From an uncultured Gammaproteobacteria bacterium (GTDB taxonomy: Bacteria > Pseudomonadota > Gammaproteobacteria > Eutrophobiales > Eutrophobiaceae): a stretch of 64,000 nt of DNA. The notes below the pieces were generated by a model that saw only the letters and a list, made by a program, of their open reading frames with translations, had not been told where the DNA came from and did not search any database. Below are positions 44,236 through 52,360 of this stretch, piece after piece. Positions within the stretch are counted from its first letter, which is position 1, and every line of letters starts with the position of its first letter. The stretch is from assembly GCA_943788005.1 (NCBI GenBank), contig CALSOP010000002.1, positions 712,573-776,572 on the forward strand. Reading direction: 5' to 3'. The position numbers and the translations under genes were made by a program.

Positions 44236-46362
44236 ATGTCAGGCATAACAATATGGGTAACTACAATCCTGTCGCTGATGGGCTTGGGAATAGCCTTCTT
44301 TTACATGAAGAAGGTTGTAAGTATACCACTTGATCTTGGGCTGGATGAAGCTCAGGCAAAGAAGCTAACCTTCATCCACGGCGCTATTGCCGAAGGAGCC
44401 ATGGCTTTCTTGAAGCAGGAATACAAAGTCCTGACGATATTCATGGTGGTATTTGCCGCCATTATCGCCATTCTGATCAACGATACTCATACCCCTGATA
44501 TTCATGAGGGTATCTATACCGCTATCGCTTTCCTCTTTGGTGGCGCGATATCCATCGCTTCTGGCTATATCGGCATGAAGGTAGCGACTCAAGGCAACGC
44601 TCGAACTACGGTTTCTGCGAAGAAAGACATTTCCGCAGCTTACGATGTGGCCATTAACTCTGGTGCGGTAATGGGATTTGCCCTTGTAGGACTAGCGACC
44701 CTCGGACTGGTTATCATCTATGTGGTGATGAGCACCTTGCTTGCTGACCTTGGTCCTGAGAATAACCACATCCTTATGGAAGTGATTGCTGGCTTTGGAC
44801 TAGGTGGTTCTACAATCGCTTTATTTGCACGAGTTGGCGGCGGTATCTTCACTAAGGCTGCAGACGTTGGTGCTGACCTGGTAGGTAAGGTTGAGCAGGG
44901 CATCCCAGAGGATGATCCCCGTAACCCTGCCGTGATCGCAGACAACGTTGGCGACAACGTGGGTGATGTTGCTGGCATGGGCGCTGACCTTTTCGGTTCT
45001 TGTGCAGAAAGCACCTGTGCTGCAATGGTTATAAGTGCGGTAGTTTTTGCCGGCAACCCAGATGCAATGCTGTTCCCAATTTTGATCAGTGCTGTAGGTA
45101 TTCCAATAGCCTTGCTCACTAAACTCTTAGTTGGCGTAAAGACTGAAGACGACGTGGCGCCAGCGCTGATGAAGCTACTAATTATATCCAGCGCCATTAT
45201 GGCAGTGGTTATGTACTTCGTTACTATTGCTCTGATTCCAGAGCAATTCGAATTGAACGGCGCTGACTATACCAATCTCGGTGTTTACCTCTGCTTCTTG
45301 GCTGGATTGGTTTCAGGCTTGGCGGTTGGCTTATTAACTGGCTACTACACTTCTGAAAAATTCGGCCCCGTAAAAGAAGTCGCAAAGTCTTGTGAGACTG
45401 GTGTTGCTACTAACATCATCTACGGCCTTGCACTCGGCTATAAGAGTACAGTGCTTCCTTATATTGCCATCGCGATAAGCATCTTCATCTCTTGGGAGCT
45501 CGCAGGCATGTACGGCATCGCTATTGCCTCTCTAGGTATGCTGGGTAGCTTGGTGCTCACTCTTACTATTGATGCTTACGGGCCTGTTGCAGACAACGCC
45601 GGCGGTATTGCTGAGATGGTGGGCCTAGAGTCAGAAGTTAGACGTAGAACTGACATCTTAGACTCTGCTGGCAATACTACTGCAGCGATTGGTAAAGGAT
45701 TTGCCATCGGTGCTGCAATATTGACTTCTCTAGCTTTGTTCGCGGCCTTTATTACGACTGCCGAAACATTGCGCGGTGAGCCTATCTCCATGAGCTTGTT
45801 GGAGCCTCTGGTTTTCACTTTCTTGTTTGTTGGTGCAGTTTTGCCTTTCTTGTTCTCTGCCATGACTATGAAGTCAGTTGGTATAGCGGCATTCGCGATG
45901 ATCGAAGAAGTGCGTCATCAGTTCAAGACGATTCCAGGCATCATGGAAGGCACAGGTACTCCTGACTATGCGAAATGCGTAGCCATCTCAACGCAGGCGG
46001 CTCTAAAAGAAATGATAGCTCCTGGTGTGTTGATCATGGGTTCGCCAATCGTCGTTGGCTATCTGTTCGGTGTTGAGGCAGTTGCCGCTATGTTGATCGG
46101 TTCATTGGTCACCGGTGGTGTACTTGCGATCTCTTCCTCTAACAGTGGCGGCGCTTGGGATAATGCTAAGAAATATATCGAAGCAGGTAACCACGGTGGC
46201 AAGGGCTCTGATGAGCACACTGCAGCTGTTGTTGGTGATACGGTTGGTGATCCGATGAAAGATACTTCAGGTCCTTCACTGAACATTCTTATCAAGCTAT
46301 CTGCAATTCTTAGCTTAGTATTTGCTCCATTCTTCGTACAGTACGGCGGCATCTTGATGTAA
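44236..46362 (+). CDS. hppA: Membrane-bound H+-translocating pyrophosphatase, K+-dependent type
   Basis: 708 residues, about 16 membrane helices. The PPi site is [20 protein letters not shown], then [32 protein letters not shown] has Ala where K+-independent enzymes have Lys, so it is of the K+-dependent class. [10 protein letters not shown] has its Glu one helical turn later than sodium pumps (DLFES), as in plant H+-PPases. The protein couples PPi hydrolysis, probably reversibly, to proton pumping. A GGGG precedes the ATG. The codon use looks that of a highly expressed gene. It would serve the PPi-PFK encoded 6 kb upstream. Confidence 0.95.
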   Translation: MSGITIWVTTILSLMGLGIAFFYMKKVVSIPLDLGLDEAQAKKLTFIHGAIAEGAMAFLKQEYKVLTIFMVVFAAIIAILINDTHTPDIHEGIYTAIAFLFGGAISIASGYIGMKVATQGNARTTVSAKKDISAAYDVAINSGAVMGFALVGLATLGLVIIYVVMSTLLADLGPENNHILMEVIAGFGLGGSTIALFARVGGGIFTKAADVGADLVGKVEQGIPEDDPRNPAVIADNVGDNVGDVAGMGADLFGSCAESTCAAMVISAVVFAGNPDAMLFPILISAVGIPIALLTKLLVGVKTEDDVAPALMKLLIISSAIMAVVMYFVTIALIPEQFELNGADYTNLGVYLCFLAGLVSGLAVGLLTGYYTSEKFGPVKEVAKSCETGVATNIIYGLALGYKSTVLPYIAIAISIFISWELAGMYGIAIASLGMLGSLVLTLTIDAYGPVADNAGGIAEMVGLESEVRRRTDILDSAGNTTAAIGKGFAIGAAILTSLALFAAFITTAETLRGEPISMSLLEPLVFTFLFVGAVLPFLFSAMTMKSVGIAAFAMIEEVRHQFKTIPGIMEGTGTPDYAKCVAISTQAALKEMIAPGVLIMGSPIVVGYLFGVEAVAAMLIGSLVTGGVLAISSSNSGGAWDNAKKYIEAGNHGGKGSDEHTAAVVGDTVGDPMKDTSGPSLNILIKLSAILSLVFAPFFVQYGGILM

Positions 46363-46381
46363 GAAGAGTTAAAATTGTTCG

Positions 46382-46411
46382 AAAAAAGGGAGTCAATTGA
46401 CTCCCTTTTTT
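46382..46411. terminator. Intrinsic terminator after hppA
   Basis: A perfect 30-base palindrome: AAAAAAGGGAGTCAA and its reverse complement TTGACTCCCTTTTTT. The A-run and T-run make it work on both strands. It starts 20 bases after the hppA stop. Confidence 0.93.
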
Positions 46412-46450
46412 AATGGTAGGGAATTGTCATAATTCTCTGCGAGATTCGAA

Positions 46451-47064
46451 GTGGAACAGAATCCAGACGAGAAATTCCGTAACATTACTGATCCACTTGA
46501 TGCAGTAGGTAACACCACTAAAGGTTACGCAATCGGGTCTGCAGCGTTAGCCGCATTGGTTCTTTTTGCTGATTATACGCATGGTCTGGAAATGGCAGGT
46601 AAAGCGTCGGAGCTCTCTTTGTCTAATCCGACGGTAATTATCGGCCTGTTCATTGGCGGCATGATTGCTTTTCTGTTTGCTGCAATGGGCATGGAATCAG
46701 TGGGTAGAACAGCAGTATCTGTTGTGTTGGAAGTGCGCAGACAGTTCAACGAAATCCCGGGCATTATGAAAGGTATCGGCAAACCTGATTACTCGCGTGC
46801 AGTTGATCTACTTACTGCATCAGCGATTAAGGAAATGGTCGTGCCATCATTATTGCCAGTGCTTGCGCCGGTGGTGACGCATGGGATAACGCGAAGAAAT
46901 ACATCGAAGACGGAAACTGTGGCGGCAAGGGTTCAGAAGCCCATATGGCAGCAGTAACGGGTGATACCGTAGATGATCCGTATAAAGATACAGCGGGTCC
47001 TGCGATTAACCCTTTGATCAAGATCATTAATATTGTTGCATTATCCATCATTCCATTGATCTAA
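46451..47064 (+). pseudogene. Remnant of a K+-independent-type membrane pyrophosphatase
   Basis: An open frame of 168 residues (46451-46957, GTG start) matches only the C-terminal third of HppA ([58 protein letters not shown]). The GNTTK signature is that of the K+-independent class, unlike the intact upstream gene. Four codons seem lost after GNTTK. Near 46860 the frame breaks and about 40 residues are missing; the C-terminal end then resumes in another frame ([20 protein letters not shown] ... [14 protein letters not shown]) to a TAA at 47062-47064. It is a decayed separate paralogue, not a duplicate of the neighbour. Confidence 0.85.
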
Positions 47065-47089
47065 TAGTAGTTCTTCATTTAAAGTAATA

Positions 47090-47119
47090 CGCCATGGGTA
47101 ACCCTATGGCGCATTTTTT
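47090..47119 (+). terminator. Intrinsic terminator after the pyrophosphatase remnant
   Basis: CGCCATGGG and CCCTATGGCG pair around TAA with one mismatch bulge, followed by CATTTTTTC. It lies 25 bases after the remnant's stop and argues that the remnant was once a transcribed gene. Confidence 0.75.
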
Positions 47120-47156
47120 CATGTTCATGGATGAACTGTACGTTGCGGGTGCATGG

Positions 47157-47636
47157 ATGCACAAGAGCAACGTTCTTCAACGGAAAATAATAATTTTATT
47201 ATCCTCTATCTTCATTTGTTCAAATGTCTCAGCTGAATCATTGCGCGAATTTCACCAACGACAATGCAAACAAGAAAGCTGCGAACGTGCCGCTGATATG
47301 TTGGAAGGCGAACAACACGCAGAGCGTATTGTGATGTTGGGTGATCGCTTTGCAGCAGCGCTTGACCGTTTAACGGTGGAAGAAGATAACAAACCAATGT
47401 TAGGCGATGCCTACTTACTTGTACTTGATGATTATTTCAAACGAGAAGCCAATAATGGAATAAAAAAAGGCATGACCGATTACATGCTTGCTCTTTGTGC
47501 AGATCATTATCATGATTATTGGCGCAACAGAAAGATGTGGTGGCCTTCTGATGATGCGGGCAGACCGGATTGGTCAACAATTTATTATTACATTGTTGAC
47601 CATTATTATGGCTATTGCTTAAGACAGTCTCTTTAA
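47157..47636 (+). CDS. Small exported protein of unknown function
   Basis: 159 residues from the ATG at 47157. The frame stays open to 47094, but that would start inside a terminator hairpin; this start gives a signal peptide instead (KIIILLSSIFICSNVSA, cleaved before ESLREF). The mature part (about 133 residues) has four Cys, is rich in charged residues and aromatic residues (DHYHDYWRNRKMWW, IYYYIVDHYYGYC) and contains CKQESCERAADMLEGEQHAE. I recognise no family. The spacing and Cys suggest a disulfide-bonded periplasmic protein. Confidence 0.65.
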   Translation: MHKSNVLQRKIIILLSSIFICSNVSAESLREFHQRQCKQESCERAADMLEGEQHAERIVMLGDRFAAALDRLTVEEDNKPMLGDAYLLVLDDYFKREANNGIKKGMTDYMLALCADHYHDYWRNRKMWWPSDDAGRPDWSTIYYYIVDHYYGYCLRQSL

Positions 47637-47648
47637 ATCGCCGATGTG

Positions 47649-48404
47649 TTAAGCAGCTTTAGCTTCATCAAGCTTCTTTATTGCTATACCAACATCAAGT
47701 GCTTCAAACCAATCGAGGAAACGCTTTACATCGTCGCCTTTAAATATCCGGCCATGTTGTGGCGCCATCATGTCTATATCCAGCTTTCGAACCCGCGCAA
47801 TCCAATCATTTTTCGCTTCGTTAGAAGGCATCCAGCGTTGATGGAAAAGTGTCATATTTTCAGTATGGGCCTTGAAGTCTTCAACAAACATTCCCGATTC
47901 GGGTGGTTCAAGTGCCGCGCCAACATCGCCACTCATTAGTATTTTAGCTTTTGCATCATAAACGTGATAATTACCCGAAGCGTGCAAATAATGCGCAGGA
48001 ATAAAAACCAGCTTGGTTTTGTTTAAGACAAGTTCAGAGCCTTCATCTGGAATACCTACATATTGAATATTGTTACAACCGAAATGACGAATAAACCCTT
48101 CCCATAACCAAGGGGCATGTAAACGGGTATGCGGCAATGCCTTATCCCATAGACCTAAGGAAGAAATAATGTCCGGATCTTGATGTGAGGCAAAAATTTC
48201 AGTGATATCTTCCAGACGAACATGTCGGGTTACTGACGCCAACATCGCGGAGAAGGTCTCTATGCCACCAGGATCAAGCAACAAACAACGATTCCCGTCC
48301 TTAACCAGGTATTGATTTGTATCAATGATCTTTTCAGGCTTGTCCGCGTCACGTCCAAAGAAGATCCATTTATAACCATCATCAAACAATATAGTGTCTT
48401 TCAT
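47649..48404 (-). CDS. Diiron metallo-beta-lactamase-fold protein, ODP-like
   Basis: 251 residues from the ATG at 48404, which has an AGGA upstream (a GTG at 48419 is the alternative). The diiron ligands of flavodiiron proteins are present: H74-Q-D76-P-D78, His141 in AHYLHASGNY, Asp160 in LMSGDVG and His217 in PQHGRI. The flavodoxin domain is absent. Stand-alone proteins of this kind (ODP) sense oxygen or bind peroxo-iron in the chemotaxis system of Treponema. Its partner here, 18 bases upstream, is a miniature chemoreceptor tip, which strengthens the reading as a sensor. Hydrolase activity is unlikely. Confidence 0.85.
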   Translation of the reverse strand: MKDTILFDDGYKWIFFGRDADKPEKIIDTNQYLVKDGNRCLLLDPGGIETFSAMLASVTRHVRLEDITEIFASHQDPDIISSLGLWDKALPHTRLHAPWLWEGFIRHFGCNNIQYVGIPDEGSELVLNKTKLVFIPAHYLHASGNYHVYDAKAKILMSGDVGAALEPPESGMFVEDFKAHTENMTLFHQRWMPSNEAKNDWIARVRKLDIDMMAPQHGRIFKGDDVKRFLDWFEALDVGIAIKKLDEAKAA

Positions 48405-48422
48405 TCTATTATTCCTCACACA

Positions 48423-49028
48423 TCAATGGTGCGCCAATAAGTCGTCGCAGTCGTTAACAATCATGGTAATTTTTTTCGACGCAGCGTCTACATTTTCAGA
48501 CACTACCTGTAAACTGGTTTCATACTCTTCAGCCTGTGTTGCTTCCACTCTGGAGCAGGTCGAAATCACTGCTGAAGCGCGCATCTGGTTTTTAATTTCC
48601 TCTAATAAATGAATAAGTCTGGCCTTATCTTTTTCTAATTCTATTGTGTGTTCCGATAATCTTTCTGATGCTTCTTGTATTAACTTTTCTACTGATACCG
48701 GGACGTCTTCACCAATATATTCTTTGGCCGACAGTAGTTTTTGATAGACTTCTTTTGCGCGCAGTTCATTTACGGCAATCCGTGACACCTCCAACGCTTC
48801 TTTATTTATGGCATTGACCAGCGACATCGTTTCGTAGCCCATCTCGTCTATGTAGTCCGTTATTGGCCGGAAACCATTTGCCTTTTCACCGGCACGTTCT
48901 GCAATAGCCTTGGCATTTTTTGCCGCAAGAGAAATCTCCTTTGCGATATGCATGACAGAGACAAGATTGCCTGCAACAGTAGCGGCTGACACAAAAAAGG
49001 GGCGTTTATATGTATTATATTTTTCCAT
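48423..49028 (-). CDS. Miniature methyl-accepting-type signalling protein
   Basis: 201 residues, all helical coiled coil, with no membrane segment and no sensor domain. Residues 20-66 follow the chemoreceptor tip pattern: HIAKEISLAAKNAKAIAERA then GEKANGFRPITDYIDEMGYE align with the receptor hairpin (IAxQTNLLALNAAIEAARAGExGRGFAVVADEVR) at the I-A, L-A, N-A, R-A-G-E and G-F positions, though degenerate. The rest (about 95-190) is a second coiled coil (LIQEASERLSEHTIELEKDK). It could present a CheA/CheW-like contact to the ODP-like protein encoded next. No che gene is in the window. Confidence 0.75.
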   Translation of the reverse strand: MEKYNTYKRPFFVSAATVAGNLVSVMHIAKEISLAAKNAKAIAERAGEKANGFRPITDYIDEMGYETMSLVNAINKEALEVSRIAVNELRAKEVYQKLLSAKEYIGEDVPVSVEKLIQEASERLSEHTIELEKDKARLIHLLEEIKNQMRASAVISTCSRVEATQAEEYETSLQVVSENVDAASKKITMIVNDCDDLLAHH

Positions 49029-49120
49029 GTTGATGTAATTGCAAATATTGTGCCCGATATACTTTTTGCGAAGTTTTGAAGAATGCTGCGAGCTGATCAG
49101 AGAATATGCGCTGTGAAATG

Positions 49121-49681
49121 TTATGTTTTTGAGGTTTGTAACAATAAGTTCATGGTTTCATAGAGAGGCAAGCCCATGACGCCGCTATAACTTCCTTCCA
49201 GTCTTTTTATAAATACGGCTGCTTTACCCTGAATAGCGTAACCTCCGGCTTTGCCAATCGGTTCATCTGTGCCGCAATAATCTATTATTTCGCTTAATGA
49301 TAATTCCTTAAAGGTAACCTTGCTGGTGCTTAATAGCGTTTTCTCCTCTGAGTGAATCAAACTTACTGCAGAAAGCACCGTGTGAGTTTTACCAGACAAC
49401 TTTTTAAGCATTGTTTCAGCGTCTTTCTTATTCTCGGCCTTTCCCAGTATCTCTTTTTCTAAAACAACAGCCGTATCAGCAGCTAAAACAGGGTAATCTT
49501 CATCGCTGAACGCATTACCTGCGCGAGCTTTTTCCAAAGCGATGCGTCTAACGTAAAGCTCGGGTTTTTCTTTGCCATTCCAGCTCTCATCAATATCAAT
49601 ATCAACGATCTCGAAATCCATCCCAATTTGATTAAGCAATTCACTCCGGCGAGGTGATCTTGAGGCAAGATATATTTTCAT
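49121..49681 (-). CDS. maf: Maf-like nucleotide pyrophosphatase, dTTP/UTP type
   Basis: 186 residues from the ATG at 49681; the frame extends upstream into rdgC, but MKIYLASRSPRRSELLNQIG is the family start. AADTAVVLEKEILGKAENKK and LSGKTHTVLSAVSLIH resemble YhdE more than YceF, so the dTTP/UTP-hydrolysing class is likelier. It removes non-canonical or modified pyrimidine nucleotides. It partly shares the rdgC 3' neighbourhood with 10 bases between them. Confidence 0.93.
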   Translation of the reverse strand: MKIYLASRSPRRSELLNQIGMDFEIVDIDIDESWNGKEKPELYVRRIALEKARAGNAFSDEDYPVLAADTAVVLEKEILGKAENKKDAETMLKKLSGKTHTVLSAVSLIHSEEKTLLSTSKVTFKELSLSEIIDYCGTDEPIGKAGGYAIQGKAAVFIKRLEGSYSGVMGLPLYETMNLLLQTSKT

Positions 49682-49691
49682 GGAGGTCAGC

Positions 49692-50597
49692 CTAGTCAGA
49701 TTTCTCCAGCCCACCAAACTCTTCGAGCAATTCTTTTATGAATTCGTGAATTTGCAAGGTCATCACGGCAAAGTCCTGATCAAACTGCGTTGCCCTATCA
49801 TTATTATCATCCTCGGCCTGTTCCTGAATTATGTCTTCAAAGCGTAAGCGTTTAATCGAGAAATCATCAGCAAAGACAAAGCGAATCGCATCGCGCCAGA
49901 TCAAAGCAAGCTGAATAACTCTTTTACCTGCTTTTAAATGGCTCATTATCTCAGCGCTTTCCAGTTCCTGATTTTTGCAACGGACAATATTTTTACTTTC
50001 GCGTGGGTTTTGTAACTCACATTCATTATCAAGCTCAAAATTATCGGGGGACTTGTCTTGTAGCCAATGGGTCATGACGTTTGCAGCATCACCATGGCAC
50101 TTTAGCGGCACCACCGGCAAACTGCCTAAAGTCGCACGTAGGTGATCCATAAATTCTTCCGCTTTATTTGAGCTGGCAGAATCAATAATCAACAATTTAT
50201 TTTTTTGGTCAAAGTAAGCATAAACGAGATACGATCGTGTTAGCGCACGTGGCAGCAATGTATGTATCACATCTTCCTTGATCGTGCGTTTTTCATTTCG
50301 ATAAACACTGCGAGCCTGAGCCGCTTCAAAATCGATGACTTTTTCCTCAACCATCTCATTGATAGCCGCTGGCGGTAATATCTTTTCCTGTTTACGCGCA
50401 CAGATCATAGTGTAGCCACCACAACTGTGTGTATATTGCTCGCTATCCTTGCCTAAGGGTGGTACCCAGCCGTAGCGGGAAAAATCCATATTTGTACAAG
50501 GCGTGAAATCTTGTTGATGCAGGGCGATTTCCAGCGTGTCAGGCGTCAGGTCAATGTCTTTGGTAAAGCGATATATTCGAAGGTTTTTGAACCACAT
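49692..50597 (-). CDS. rdgC: Recombination-associated protein RdgC
   Basis: 301 residues, the usual RdgC length (303 in E. coli). It starts MWFKNLRIYRFTKDIDLTPD and has FSRYGWVPPLGKDSEQYTHS and GKRVIQLALIWRDAIRFVFAD. RdgC forms a DNA ring that blocks RecA. It diverges from a small unknown gene across about 120 bases and is followed by maf. Confidence 0.95.
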   Translation of the reverse strand: MWFKNLRIYRFTKDIDLTPDTLEIALHQQDFTPCTNMDFSRYGWVPPLGKDSEQYTHSCGGYTMICARKQEKILPPAAINEMVEEKVIDFEAAQARSVYRNEKRTIKEDVIHTLLPRALTRSYLVYAYFDQKNKLLIIDSASSNKAEEFMDHLRATLGSLPVVPLKCHGDAANVMTHWLQDKSPDNFELDNECELQNPRESKNIVRCKNQELESAEIMSHLKAGKRVIQLALIWRDAIRFVFADDFSIKRLRFEDIIQEQAEDDNNDRATQFDQDFAVMTLQIHEFIKELLEEFGGLEKSD

Positions 50598-50734
50598 GTT
50601 ATTTTTATGCCATAAAAAAGAGACGGATTATCCCGCACCTATCATTGCACAAGCAAGGATATTTATTTGTGTCTTTCGTTGCAGACAGGACAGTGTGATA
50701 ATCATTTAAATATAGTTTGAAATGTTTGAACAGC

Positions 50735-51016
50735 ATGAAATCACCGGTCGATAAGTTATTAAATAAAAATCGAGAGTTAATTCATTCGGAAATGATGAAA
50801 GTTAACTCGCACGTGCAAAGAGAAGAAAAAAATACCGACTGGATTATCAACACCATCACGCTTGAGGGTTACGATGTGCCGTTTAGATTCAAACGCAAAA
50901 AAGGCTACCGCAATCTCAAAGGCGCGCGGGTAAACTTAACTTATTATGCCGGCGTAGAAAATGTCGCCGGTTTTGATATGGAAGTAATGAATGTCGTTCG
51001 CATAAGAATGGCTTAG
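50735..51016 (+). CDS. Conserved-looking small protein, unknown
   Basis: 93 residues from the ATG at 50735 (an in-frame TTG at 50717 would add six). It is basic, with KNTDWIINTITLEGYDVPFR, FKRKKGYRNLKGARVNLTYY and NVAGFDMEVMNVVRIRMA; the composition and repeated beta strands suggest a small globular or nucleic-acid-binding fold. It lies between divergently oriented rdgC and the hydroxy-acid oxidase, 35 bases before the latter. No family recognised. Confidence 0.6.
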   Translation: MKSPVDKLLNKNRELIHSEMMKVNSHVQREEKNTDWIINTITLEGYDVPFRFKRKKGYRNLKGARVNLTYYAGVENVAGFDMEVMNVVRIRMA

Positions 51017-51050
51017 TCTAAACACCAATAAACAGGCGTTATATTTAAAA

Positions 51051-52223
51051 ATGACAATAAAGCGTAAATACTATTCAGGAAAAGATTTTCGTCGAACACT
51101 CTCTATTGAAGAGCTGCATCTTGTTGCCCGTCGTTGTGTACCAAATTTTGCTTTGGAATATGTAGAGGGCGGTTCAGAGACGGAAAGAACACTGCAATGG
51201 AATAGCGAAGCGCTGGATTCTATCCGGTTAGTGCCGAGCACTTTGGTCGACACTAGTTCTCGACATTTACGCACTAACTTATTTGGGCAAGAAATAAACG
51301 CGCCATTATTGATTGCGCCGACGGGACTCAATGGCATGTTATCTAACCGAGGTGATATAGCACTTGCCCGTGCTGCTGAAAAGCTAGGTATCCCATTTAA
51401 TCTAAGCACCCTATCAAATGCGCGTCTTGAAGATGTTGCAACAGAAGTTGGTGGACGCCTATGGATGCAGCTCTATGTAATGAGTGATCGTGAACTGACG
51501 CGTAATATTATCTCGCGTGCCGATAAAGCAGGATATGAAGCATTAGTCTTCACTTCTGATGCTAATGTGTTCGGATATCGTGAGTGGGATCAGCGAAATT
51601 ATCGAAAGCCTGCAAAGCTCAATTTACGAAATATGATTGATGTAGCAAGGCATCCCAAATGGTTGTTAGATGTGTTAATTCCACATGGCGTTCCTCGATT
51701 TGAAAATATCATTGATTTTATGCCGCCAGAGGGTCGGACTGCCCAAGGCGGTGTAGCATTTGTACCAAAATTGTTTGATGCAAAGATCTCTTGGGAAGAT
51801 GTTGAATGGCTACGTGAATTGTGGCCTAGAAAGTTAATCTTAAAGGGCGTCTTAAATGTTGCCGACGCCAAACGTGCGGCTAGATCAGGTTGTGATGGGA
51901 TAGTCGTCTCCAATCATGGTGGTAGGCAACTCGACAGCGCAGTATCGACGATTGAAGTCTTGCCCGATATAGCACAAGCGGTTGGAGATCAGATGACGGT
52001 GTTGATTGATAGTGGCTTTTATCGCGGCACCGATATCGTGAAAGCAGTAGCTATGGGGGCCGATGCAGTAATGATTGGAAGGGCAACATTATTTGGCTTG
52101 GCTGCGGGAGGAGAAGCGGGCGTGAGCCACGCACTTTCTATACTTACTAGTGAAATAGACCGTGTGCTTGGCCAAACCGGATGTCGATCAATCGATGATG
52201 TTGGACCACATTTGCTAGCGTAG
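51051..52223 (+). CDS. FMN-dependent alpha-hydroxy-acid oxidase/dehydrogenase
   Basis: 390 residues of the lactate/glycolate oxidase fold (TIM barrel). FMN and substrate residues are recognisable in LLIAPTGLNGMLSNRGDIAL, LFDAKISWEDVEWLRE and the active-site segment GIVVSNHGGRQLDSA (catalytic His in SNHGGRQ). It oxidises an L-2-hydroxy acid. Whether it passes electrons to oxygen or to quinone cannot be read, but a catalase gene follows in the same direction 137 bases later, which would suit an H2O2-producing oxidase. The specific substrate (lactate, glycolate, mandelate) is open. Confidence 0.92.
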   Translation: MTIKRKYYSGKDFRRTLSIEELHLVARRCVPNFALEYVEGGSETERTLQWNSEALDSIRLVPSTLVDTSSRHLRTNLFGQEINAPLLIAPTGLNGMLSNRGDIALARAAEKLGIPFNLSTLSNARLEDVATEVGGRLWMQLYVMSDRELTRNIISRADKAGYEALVFTSDANVFGYREWDQRNYRKPAKLNLRNMIDVARHPKWLLDVLIPHGVPRFENIIDFMPPEGRTAQGGVAFVPKLFDAKISWEDVEWLRELWPRKLILKGVLNVADAKRAARSGCDGIVVSNHGGRQLDSAVSTIEVLPDIAQAVGDQMTVLIDSGFYRGTDIVKAVAMGADAVMIGRATLFGLAAGGEAGVSHALSILTSEIDRVLGQTGCRSIDDVGPHLLA

Positions 52224-52360
52224 AATTTGATGTTTCATCAATTAATCTGGCTATTAAAATCTAATAGTATTTTTCTATCAATATGAAACAAACAATCAAT
52301 TATTAATATGGCATCCCTTTCTGTAATATTCCTGCCTGATAACAACCATGGAGATTATTA

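Noticed and set aside
46827-47051. Minus-strand open frame across the pyrophosphatase remnant
   Set aside because: The plus strand there encodes recognisable HppA C-terminal sequence in another frame, so this is a shadow.
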